Positions 1 to 6,137 of a stretch of DNA of 14,468 nt are shown here, piece after piece. This stretch comes from Bacillota bacterium (GTDB taxonomy: Bacteria; Bacillota; Clostridia; Acetivibrionales; DSM-2933): positions 1 to 14,468 of the forward strand of contig JAEYYB010000022.1 in assembly GCA_023430975.1 (NCBI GenBank), given 5' to 3'. The notes under the pieces are model-generated. The model was not told where the DNA came from. It saw nothing but the letters and a program-made list of their open reading frames with translations, and searched no databases. A program made the position numbers and the translations under genes. Positions within the stretch are counted from its first letter, which is position 1, and each line of letters starts with the position of its first letter.

Positions 1-35
1 ACCAAAAATAATGAAAAACAACAATTTACCCGCAT

Positions 36-90
36 AAAAAATCCACTCCTTTTAGAAAAATCACTAAATTTTCTAAAGGGGATGGATTTT
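36..90 (-). terminator. Rho-independent terminator after folA
   Basis: On the minus strand, just after the folA stop codon, two long arms pair: plus-strand 37-59 with 69-90, about 20 bp with a few mismatches. The loop is short and AT-rich. Read on the minus strand, the second arm ends in a run of six T. The stem contains several G:C pairs (CCACTCC with GGGGATGG). This is the classic form of an intrinsic terminator and marks the end of the minus-strand gene run. Confidence 0.8.
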
Positions 91-94
91 AATC

Positions 95-625
95 TTACAA
101 AGTGGATTTTTCTTTTTCATTTAACCATTTTTTTATTTTTTTATTAGCATATTTACAAAACCTGAAGTTTATATCATTATGCGTCTTAGTATCACTTTCC
201 TCAATCAATTCCCACTCATGGGCCAAATCCAGATTTACAAAAAACTTGTCTGCCTCACATTTAGTTTGAACTTTTGTTACATAAGCCTCACTGCAAAATG
301 GCAGCAGCTGCTTGTATACCGATTCCCCACCAATAACAAAAACATCGTCAAAACTGTATTGGGAAAGATTTAAGTTTAAATCAAAAATAGAACTGCATTT
401 AATTACACCGCTTGGATTATATTCATTATCTCTGCTAAGAACAATATTAGTCCTTTCTATTAGAGGCAGTCCGCCAGGCAGAGACTCAAAAGTTTCTCTC
501 CCCATAACTACTATTTTACCAAGGGTTGTTTGTTTAAAAAACCTCATGTCTTCAGGAATTCTTACGAGAAGTTTTCCATTACATCCTATACCCCAATTTA
601 AATCTACGTTTACAATCGCTTTCAT
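95..625 (-). CDS. folA: Dihydrofolate reductase
   Basis: Reduces dihydrofolate to tetrahydrofolate with NADPH in the cytoplasm. It regenerates the folate that thymidylate synthase, encoded just upstream on the same strand, oxidises. The 176-residue product has the family signatures in order: WGIG (11-14), PEDMRFFK (24-31) with Asp26 as the likely catalytic acid, VMGRETFESLPGG (40-52), LSRD, and the cofactor motif VIGGESVY near residue 97. The Trp next to the catalytic loop in E. coli DHFR (W22) is replaced here by Val21, in a form (LLVRIPED) I associate with clostridial enzymes. The lysine-rich tail (about 160-176) is a little longer than in the usual 160-residue enzyme. The start is supported by AAAGGTGA just upstream. 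It lies 250 bp after thyA, with its own likely promoter between them. Confidence 0.95.
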   Translation of the reverse strand: MKAIVNVDLNWGIGCNGKLLVRIPEDMRFFKQTTLGKIVVMGRETFESLPGGLPLIERTNIVLSRDNEYNPSGVIKCSSIFDLNLNLSQYSFDDVFVIGGESVYKQLLPFCSEAYVTKVQTKCEADKFFVNLDLAHEWELIEESDTKTHNDINFRFCKYANKKIKKWLNEKEKSTL

Positions 626-670
626 AAAATCACCTTTTTTATTGTATGATATTTCTCAATTCCAATGTAG

Positions 671-699
671 ATTTTACTTTAAATTTGTTTTTTCTTCAA
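671..699 (-). promoter_or_regulatory. Predicted sigma-A promoter of folA
   Basis: On the minus strand, TTGAAG (694-699) and TAAAAT (671-676) are separated by exactly 17 bp. They lie about 45 bp upstream of the folA start, which fits a short leader. The match to consensus is moderate and the region is AT-rich, so a chance match is possible. The palindromes just upstream (722-866) would separate this promoter from thyA. Confidence 0.45.
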
Positions 700-721
700 T
701 ATTTCTAATCACATTTCATGT

Positions 722-784
722 ATATGTTTTGCAATAATCATTTTACATTTTTAATTATTTCAAAACATTTTCCTTGATTCATAT
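722..784. repeat. 63-bp hairpin repeat, copy A1
   Basis: Nearly identical (60 of 63 bases, same orientation) to 8577-8639. Its core is an inverted repeat: ATGTTTTGCAATAAT pairs with ATTATTTCAAAACAT across a 15-base loop, with one mismatch in this copy. Its right end overlaps the CATATG of the next palindrome by 5 bp. No open reading frame is inside. It looks like a dispersed intergenic repeat, not a terminator, because no T-run follows. Confidence 0.8.
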
Positions 785-866
785 GTTACGAAAAATTCAT
801 TCTTATAATGCAAATGCAGACGATTCAACTGCATTTCATCATGTAAAATCTTTTTCGTAACATATG
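780..866. repeat. 87-bp palindromic element downstream of thyA
   Basis: A perfect 16-bp terminal inverted repeat (CATATGTTACGAAAAA at 780-795, its complement at 851-866) encloses a smaller hairpin, AAATGCAG (812-819) with CTGCATTT (829-836). It begins about 10 bp after the thyA stop codon on the minus strand. The structure is that of a small non-autonomous inverted-repeat element or a processed RNA hairpin. It has no T-run typical of a terminator. Only one copy is seen in this window. Confidence 0.7.
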
Positions 867-875
867 TAGTAAATT

Positions 876-1703
876 TTATACTGCAACAGGTATTTTTATC
901 TGCACACCTTTTTGATAGCCTTCAAGTACAAAATCGTCAACAGTAAACTTATAAAAATCGTTCTTATCAGTATTTATTAATAGCTTTGGTGCATCATATA
1001 TCTGCCTTTCCAGCAGCTCATTAATGAGTGGTATGTGCCTGTCGTATATGTGAGCATCTGCAATAACATGAACAAGTTCCCCAACCTCAAGATTACTTGC
1101 CCTTGCAAACATATGTACCAACGCAGCGTACTGGCATATATTCCAGTTGTTAGCAACCAGTATATCCTGTGACCTTTGGTTTAAAACTGCATTAAGCTTT
1201 CTTCCCGTAACATTAAACGTCATACTGTATGCACATGGATAAAGATTCATCTCATTTAAATCCTCATGGTTGTACATATTGACAATTATCCTTCTGCTGT
1301 ACGGATTGTGCTTAAGATCATACAACACCCTGTCCACCTGATCAAAATACCCTTCGGGGTATTTATGTTTTATAGAAAGCTGATAACCGTAAGCTTTTCC
1401 AATTGAACCGTTTTCATCAGCCCAGCTGTCCCATATTTTGCTATTAAGTTCCTTTATATTGTTTGACTTTTTCTGCCAGATCCATAACACTTCATCTATA
1501 GCAGCTTTAAGATTTGTAGGCCTCAATGTCATTAGAGGAAATTCTTCTCCCAAGTCATACCTGTTAACAACTCCAAACTTCTTTATGGTATGGGCAGGAG
1601 TACCATCAGACCACTTTGCCCTAACAACCTCGCCCTCGGAAGAAATTCCATTCTCCAGTATATCCTTGCACATTTTAATAAATATCAGATCTGCTTTACT
1701 CAA
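876..1703 (-). CDS. thyA: Thymidylate synthase (B. subtilis ThyA-like subclass)
   Basis: Methylates dUMP to dTMP with methylene-tetrahydrofolate, producing dihydrofolate for the neighbouring DHFR. The 275-residue product carries DGTPAHT (33-39), the LWIWQ helix (73-77), SRR (136-138), the catalytic cysteine in YPCAY (Cys157), NQRSQD (175-180) with the phosphate-binding Arg, Asn188, DAHIY (216-220), and the intact C-terminal PVAV tail. PCAY in place of the more common PCH, and the altered DILVANNWN segment, place it near the B. subtilis ThyA subclass, which has PCVY. The start is TTG, chosen because GAGGTGA lies a few bases upstream and overlaps the stop codon of the preceding deaminase gene. 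The gap is only 4 bp, so the two genes are probably translationally coupled. Confidence 0.95.
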   Translation of the reverse strand: MSKADLIFIKMCKDILENGISSEGEVVRAKWSDGTPAHTIKKFGVVNRYDLGEEFPLMTLRPTNLKAAIDEVLWIWQKKSNNIKELNSKIWDSWADENGSIGKAYGYQLSIKHKYPEGYFDQVDRVLYDLKHNPYSRRIIVNMYNHEDLNEMNLYPCAYSMTFNVTGRKLNAVLNQRSQDILVANNWNICQYAALVHMFARASNLEVGELVHVIADAHIYDRHIPLINELLERQIYDAPKLLINTDKNDFYKFTVDDFVLEGYQKGVQIKIPVAV

Positions 1704-1707
1704 ATTA

Positions 1708-3015
1708 TCACCTCTTAATAACCCTTTTTGCTACTTCTCTGACCTTAGCCATTACAAGCTCTTCATCAATGGTAGTAAGTACCCTGTTCTCCATAACTAT
1801 CTCACCATTTATTATACTTGTTTCAACATCAGAACCCTGAACTGAGTAAACAACAGCCGCCACCGGATCATTAACAGGGCATAGATGAGGCTTGTTCATA
1901 TCAATAATTATAAGGTCTGCCTTCATTCCCTTTTTTATGACACCGGTAACCCCTCCAAGTCCATTTGCAATAGCCCCATTTGAAGTTGCCATGGTTATAG
2001 CTTCTCTTGCACTAATAAGACCAGGTTCGTTTTTATAGCCCTTATGCAACAGTGCAGCTATATGCATCTCTTCAAACATGTTAAGGTTGTTGTTGCTTGC
2101 AGCCCCATCAGTTCCAATAGTAACATTTACTCCACGCTCTAAAAGGCTTGGAATAGGAGCAATCCCGCTGCCAAGCTTTAAATTACTCGTAGGATTATGG
2201 GCTACACTAACATTTTTAGCTTTTAATATATTAATGTCATCATCAGTTAGATGTACACAATGTGCTGCAATTACAGGAACATCAAATATGCCGGTTTCAA
2301 GGCACATCCTTGAAGGAGTAATGCCATGTTTCTCAATCGACTCTGAAAGCTCTCTTTTGGTCTCCTGTATATGTATCTGAATACCTATTCCAAGATCCTT
2401 TGCAATCTCTGATGATTTATTGAGCCATTCCCTGTTGAAAAGGTAGGTTGAGTGAACCTCAAGACTTACAATTAACATCCCACAATTTTTGTTATGCCAA
2501 TTGTTGTAAAAATCATAAACTTTACTTGTCTCATCAATAATTTTATTGTCTCCTGCATTGAACTTTATAGGACTTATGGACAGATTTGCCCTGATGCCCG
2601 ATTCATTAACTGCTTTTGCAACCTCATTCATATCCAGATACATATCTGTAAATGTGGTTGTCCCTGTTTTTATCATTTCTGCAATCCCAAGCATTGCTCC
2701 CCAATATATGTCCTCTCCCGTAAGACTAGCCTCAACAGGAAAGATATTGTCAAAGAGCCATTCATGCAGAGATAGGTCATTGGCATAGTTTCTCATTACT
2801 GTCATGCTGGAGTGGGTATGGGTATTTATAAGTCCCGGCATGACTAGTTTGTTTTTTCCATCAATGATCTTCTGAGCCTTAAACTCAGGGTGTAACTCAT
2901 CTTTAGAACAGACAAAATCAATAATGTCATCTTTTATGCCTACAAAACCTTCTTCTATATGAGGATCATTAATATCACCAGTTATAATACCAATATTTTT
3001 CAACAAAATGTTCAT
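1708..3015 (-). CDS. mtaD: 5-methylthioadenosine/S-adenosylhomocysteine deaminase (amidohydrolase)
   Basis: A metal-dependent amidohydrolase of the TM0936/MtaD type. It is expected to deaminate S-adenosylhomocysteine, methylthioadenosine or 5'-deoxyadenosine to the inosyl compounds. Visible in the 435-residue product: NTHTHSSM (metal His66 and His68), LEVHSTY, IHIQETKRE (His215, Glu218), AHCVH near 251-255, VAHNPTSNLKLGSG, and IGTDGAASNN with Asp303. I prefer the ATG at 3015 (MNILLKN) over the ATG five codons earlier. GAGGG stands 8 bases before it, and the earlier one has no ribosome site. The flanking kinase, fusion methyltransferase and phosphorylase fit salvage of SAM by-products. The precise substrate cannot be read from sequence, and related enzymes include guanine and chlorohydrolase-type amidohydrolases. 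Confidence 0.87.
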   Translation of the reverse strand: MNILLKNIGIITGDINDPHIEEGFVGIKDDIIDFVCSKDELHPEFKAQKIIDGKNKLVMPGLINTHTHSSMTVMRNYANDLSLHEWLFDNIFPVEASLTGEDIYWGAMLGIAEMIKTGTTTFTDMYLDMNEVAKAVNESGIRANLSISPIKFNAGDNKIIDETSKVYDFYNNWHNKNCGMLIVSLEVHSTYLFNREWLNKSSEIAKDLGIGIQIHIQETKRELSESIEKHGITPSRMCLETGIFDVPVIAAHCVHLTDDDINILKAKNVSVAHNPTSNLKLGSGIAPIPSLLERGVNVTIGTDGAASNNNLNMFEEMHIAALLHKGYKNEPGLISAREAITMATSNGAIANGLGGVTGVIKKGMKADLIIIDMNKPHLCPVNDPVAAVVYSVQGSDVETSIINGEIVMENRVLTTIDEELVMAKVREVAKRVIKR

Positions 3016-3123
3016 AATTATTTCCCTCATAATAAGTAACGACTAAGAAATAATATCCAATTCACATCGTCCAAAACCCCGTTAAATCGTCGGAATTTTG
3101 TCCTTGAGAATATGAAGTTATTT

Positions 3124-4110
3124 CTAAGGCATTCCTAAAGTACTTTTATTTGTTATATTAATACAACAGTCTAGACTTCTTCCATAGTTGTCCTTATATC
3201 TTGCTTTATACTCATCAATTGTGTAATAGTGCTCTGTAGCACCTTTATTTTCAACGGCATAAACAGCTGATACACTTGCATATCTACCCATTTTCTCCAA
3301 TGAAGCACCTTCAAGGTACCCTTTTACGAGCCCTGCTCTGAAAGCATCTCCGGCTCCAGTTGGATCAACAACTCTCATAGGTTTTGCTACACCTACCTGA
3401 ACCATCTGATTCCTTCCGGAAAGCAGAGATCCTTTTTCTCCCATGGTCACTATCAAAACATCAACATTACTCAAAATTTCGTCCTTAGAAAGACCTGTCT
3501 TTTCTTTCATAAGATCGTATTCATACTCATTGAATATTGCAACTTTTGCTCCCATAATGCCATCTTTAAGATCCTTTGAAGACAGCCTTGGTATTTGCAT
3601 ACCTGGATCATATATATAGGAAATTCCGAGCTGCTGACATTCCATTGTCCATTTAGTCATGGCTTCAGGCTCTGTAGGTGCTATAATAACAAGTGATATG
3701 CCTGTCAAATCCATATCATTTAACGATAATTGAGGATCAAGAGCCATAGCACCGGGATAAAAGCCAGTTATTTGATTATTCACATTATCGGTTGTTATAT
3801 AACACGTTGCAGTATAATCATCTTCAACTATTTTTATGCGGCTTGTATCAACACCGTTTTTATCAAGCCAATCCCTGTACTCGTAGAAATCCTTCCCTGC
3901 AGTACCTAATATCATAGGCTTCTCACCCAATAGTGCAAGGCTGTACGCAATATTAGGTGCTGTACCGCCCTTTACCCTTTTCATGCTCTTTACAAGAAAG
4001 CTTACATTTAAAGCATGAATCTTGTCCGGTAATATCTGTTCATTAAATAATCCGGGAAAATCCATTATATTATCATAAGCTATTGAACCACAAACCAGTA
4101 CCTTACCCAT
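3124..4110 (-). CDS. PfkB-family kinase, probably a nucleoside (adenosine-like) kinase
   Basis: A ribokinase-fold enzyme that phosphorylates a sugar or nucleoside with ATP. The 328-residue product shows the N-terminal strand KVLVCGSIAYDNIMDFPG, the substrate-side Gly-Gly motif KGGTAPNIAYSLALLG (47-62), and the anion-hole motif DPTGAGDAFRAG (249-260) with Asp255 as the general base. GAGDAFRAG and the neighbourhood (phosphorylase, SAH-type deaminase) favour a nucleoside kinase such as adenosine or inosine-guanosine kinase over ribokinase or fructokinase, but this is inference. The C-terminal tail beyond about residue 308 (including a Cys-Cys pair) lies outside the core fold. The gene starts 20 bp after the fusion methyltransferase gene, so the two are probably cotranscribed. 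A GGGGG stretch upstream acts as ribosome site. Confidence 0.85.
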   Translation of the reverse strand: MGKVLVCGSIAYDNIMDFPGLFNEQILPDKIHALNVSFLVKSMKRVKGGTAPNIAYSLALLGEKPMILGTAGKDFYEYRDWLDKNGVDTSRIKIVEDDYTATCYITTDNVNNQITGFYPGAMALDPQLSLNDMDLTGISLVIIAPTEPEAMTKWTMECQQLGISYIYDPGMQIPRLSSKDLKDGIMGAKVAIFNEYEYDLMKEKTGLSKDEILSNVDVLIVTMGEKGSLLSGRNQMVQVGVAKPMRVVDPTGAGDAFRAGLVKGYLEGASLEKMGRYASVSAVYAVENKGATEHYYTIDEYKARYKDNYGRSLDCCINITNKSTLGMP

Positions 4111-4130
4111 CTTAAAACCCCCATCAAATA

Positions 4131-4940
4131 TTATTTCTCAGCAGTTAAAATAAAAATACCTGCACCTGGTATGGATTTGTCTGATTTCCTAGTGCGGCCT
4201 GCAAGCTTCTCAATTCTTACCTTCTTAAACCCTGAAGCCTTAAACCACCTCTTTAAGTCATCTTCACTAAATCCCTGCCATATATCATGCATTTTCTCCA
4301 ACAATTCTTTATCAGAGTGCTCGTTATAATCTGCCAAAAAAACTTTTCCACCAGGCTTTAAGATTCTCTTCATCTCTTTTATTGCCATTTCAGGATCTGC
4401 TATATGATGCAGATACATACTTGCACACACCACATCCCCGCATGCCTCAGGCACGGGAACTTCAAGGCCATCGCTTTCCACTGTTTCAATATTTTTTATT
4501 CCTTCATCATTGGCTTTCTTTTTTAGTTCCTTCAGCATTTCACCTGAAATATCTACAGCGATTACTTTTTTAGCAATCTTTGATACCTCTCTTGAAATAT
4601 AGCCATCTCCTGCACCAAGGTCCAACACCAGCATATTACTATTTATTATATCCAAATCAATCAGTTTATTCTTGATAGACTCATCATAATAATCCTGTCT
4701 TAATTCTTCCCATTTTGAAGCAACATCATTAAAAAAATCTTTTGCCTCACCTTCACTTGCAGAATATTGCTGCGAATCACCAACAGATAGCCAGTTAATA
4801 AGTGCCTGCCTGCTAAATCTCCACTCTCTGCCGATTTTTCTTGCCGGCACCTTTTCCTCTTTGAGAAGTTTTATAAATGTCTTGACACTTACACTAAAAA
4901 GCTCGGCTGCTTCTTCCATTGTAAGAATTTCTTTCTCCAC
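4131..4940 (-). CDS. Excisionase-type helix-turn-helix domain fused to SAM-dependent methyltransferase
   Basis: The 269-residue product has two parts. Residues 1-53 are a MerR/excisionase-type winged helix (HTH_17): LTMEEAAELFSVSVKTFIKLL, then VPARKIGREWRFSRQALINWL. Residues 65-269 are a class I methyltransferase: motif I LVLDLGAGDG (104-113), the acidic end of strand 2 at Asp130, YLHHIADPEMAIKEMKRILKPGG, then WQGFSEDDLKRWFKASGF. The latter half resembles the methyltransferase part of ArsR-methyltransferase fusions such as SahR, a SAH-sensing repressor. I infer a transcription regulator that binds SAM or SAH, or a methyltransferase with a DNA-binding domain. The SAM site looks intact, so catalysis is not excluded. 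The gene has its own promoter with an inverted repeat over the start site, which suggests autoregulation, and it leads the kinase gene. Confidence 0.88.
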   Translation of the reverse strand: MEKEILTMEEAAELFSVSVKTFIKLLKEEKVPARKIGREWRFSRQALINWLSVGDSQQYSASEGEAKDFFNDVASKWEELRQDYYDESIKNKLIDLDIINSNMLVLDLGAGDGYISREVSKIAKKVIAVDISGEMLKELKKKANDEGIKNIETVESDGLEVPVPEACGDVVCASMYLHHIADPEMAIKEMKRILKPGGKVFLADYNEHSDKELLEKMHDIWQGFSEDDLKRWFKASGFKKVRIEKLAGRTRKSDKSIPGAGIFILTAEK

Positions 4941-4962
4941 AATAACACCTCAGTTTTTTTAA

Positions 4963-4980
4963 TGTATACGGAATTATACA
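4963..4980. promoter_or_regulatory. Candidate operator dyad upstream of the HTH-methyltransferase gene
   Basis: TGTATA (4963-4968) and its exact complement TATACA (4975-4980) are separated by 6 bp. The dyad lies 23 bp upstream of the start codon and covers the transcription start predicted from the promoter at 4984-5012. A dimeric winged-helix protein would fit such half-sites. Binding of the adjacent gene product is inferred from position only. Confidence 0.45.
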
Positions 4981-4983
4981 AAT

Positions 4984-5012
4984 ATTATATCTCACTAAGG
5001 CAACATTATCAA
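4984..5012 (-). promoter_or_regulatory. Predicted sigma-A promoter of the HTH-methyltransferase gene
   Basis: On the minus strand, TTGATA (5007-5012) and a perfect TATAAT (4984-4989) are separated by 17 bp. The predicted start of transcription falls near 4977, about 37 bp before the ATG. It probably drives the fusion gene and the kinase gene after it. Confidence 0.65.
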
Positions 5013-5093
5013 ATACTACTTCTTTTAAATACACTAATTTTGTATTCATTTATAGCTAATTTCATTTAAAACACAACACCCAATGTTTTATTC

Positions 5094-5921
5094 TTATAAG
5101 CCCCAGCTTTCAACAAACTTCATAACTACTGAAACAAATTTGTTTTCAACATCTTTTGTTGTTTGTATGACTTCTTCATGATTTAGTTTCTGGTTTAATA
5201 TACCGGCAGCCATATTTGTTATGCATGATATTCCTAAAACCTTCATGCCTGAGTGGACCGCGGTGACAACCTCCGGAACTGTAGACATGCCTACAGCATC
5301 AGCACCCATAGCACGAAGTGCAATTATCTCTGCCGGAGTTTCAAACATTGGTCCCTTTGCATAGGCATAGACTCCTCTTTTTATTTCTATTCCAAGTTCT
5401 GCTCCAACCTTTTCAATCAGTGCAACAGCTTCCTTGTCATACGCATCTGTCATATCCGGAAATCTCGGACCGAATTCATTAATATTTTTCCCCCTGAGTG
5501 CTGAAGGAGCAAACAATCCTACATGATCTGTTATTGCCATTATGTCTCCGGGTTTAAAGCTTTTATTTATTCCTCCTGCGGCGTTGGTAACTATTATATT
5601 GTTAATCCCCATTTGCTTTAATACTCTTACCGGAAAAACCACCTGCGAAATATCGTATCCCTCATAATAGTGGAACCTTCCCTTTAAAGCCAGTACCTTC
5701 TTACCTCCAAGTAAACCAGCTATCAATTTGCCTGCGTGGCCTTCCACCGTCGTAATAGGAAAATTAGGAATGTCACTGTATTGAATCTCTTGTCTGTCTT
5801 CTATCCGTTCTGCCAGAGGTCCTAAGCCCGAACCTAATATTACAGCCATCTCAGGTTTAATAGTTAGCTTTGCACTTATAAATTCTGCTGTCTCTTTTAT
5901 TCTACTCATGGTATCATACAT
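5094..5921 (-). CDS. punA: Purine nucleoside phosphorylase (trimeric family)
   Basis: Splits purine nucleosides with phosphate into free base and (deoxy)ribose-1-phosphate in the cytoplasm. The 275-residue product has all hallmarks of the low-molecular-mass family: ILGSGLG (28-34) and EGHAG (60-64) for phosphate, RFHYYEGYD (82-90), TNAAGG (112-117), GPMFETPAE (190-198), VGMSTVPEV (210-218) and CITNMAAG. Glu198 and Asn236 align with human PNP Glu201 and Asn243. The Asn, in place of the Asp found in methylthioadenosine phosphorylases, argues for 6-oxopurines (inosine, guanosine). Such a specificity could take the inosyl product of the nearby deaminase, though this is inference. The start follows GGAGG at a good distance. 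A promoter is visible at 5976-6004. The gene is separated from the next by 153 bp. Confidence 0.94.
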   Translation of the reverse strand: MYDTMSRIKETAEFISAKLTIKPEMAVILGSGLGPLAERIEDRQEIQYSDIPNFPITTVEGHAGKLIAGLLGGKKVLALKGRFHYYEGYDISQVVFPVRVLKQMGINNIIVTNAAGGINKSFKPGDIMAITDHVGLFAPSALRGKNINEFGPRFPDMTDAYDKEAVALIEKVGAELGIEIKRGVYAYAKGPMFETPAEIIALRAMGADAVGMSTVPEVVTAVHSGMKVLGISCITNMAAGILNQKLNHEEVIQTTKDVENKFVSVVMKFVESWGL

Positions 5922-5975
5922 TGCATTGCCTCCAACAAATAATATATTTTATTTCAAATGAGTATTTATTATGTA

Positions 5976-6004
5976 ATTATATTATAATACCAATAAAAAG
6001 ACAA
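5976..6004 (-). promoter_or_regulatory. Predicted sigma-A promoter of the purine nucleoside phosphorylase gene
   Basis: On the minus strand, TTGTCT (5999-6004) and TATAAT (5976-5981) are separated by 17 bp. An overlapping second TATAAT lies at 5981-5986. The start would be near 5969, giving a leader of under 50 bases, too short for a purine or SAM riboswitch. Confidence 0.6.
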
Positions 6005-6010
6005 TTTAAA

Positions 6011-6112
6011 ACGTCACCAAGAACAAGCTTAGGCATGATCAAAAAATAACTTCCGCTATAAATTTCGCTACGATAAGCAGAAGTAATTTTTCATTCATGC
6101 CCTTAGTGACGT
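6011..6112. repeat. Palindromic intergenic repeat, copy B1
   Basis: A nested inverted repeat. The outer arms are ACGTCACCAAG (6011-6021) and CTTAGTGACGT (6102-6112), one mismatch. Inside are GGCATGA/TCATGCC, then TAACTTCCGCT pairing with AGCAGAAGTAA. The inner part (about 6032-6101) recurs in the same orientation at 7580-7693. It lies 25 bp after the DUF1015 stop codon on the minus strand and may also end that transcript. Only weak T-richness follows. Confidence 0.75.
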
Positions 6113-6137
6113 AAAATTAATTCTTAATTTAATCTAC

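Noticed and set aside
312..737. Plus-strand open frame opposite folA
   Set aside because: It mirrors the folA coding strand, has no ribosome site or recognisable domain, and crosses the repeat region.
3085..3100. Second operator copy before the deaminase gene (shared CGGAATT with the fusion-gene promoter)
   Set aside because: Only 7 bases are shared and the flanking TGTATA/TATACA half-sites are absent.
5922..5975. Purine or SAM riboswitch before the phosphorylase gene
   Set aside because: The predicted leader is under 50 bases and shows none of the conserved aptamer sequences.
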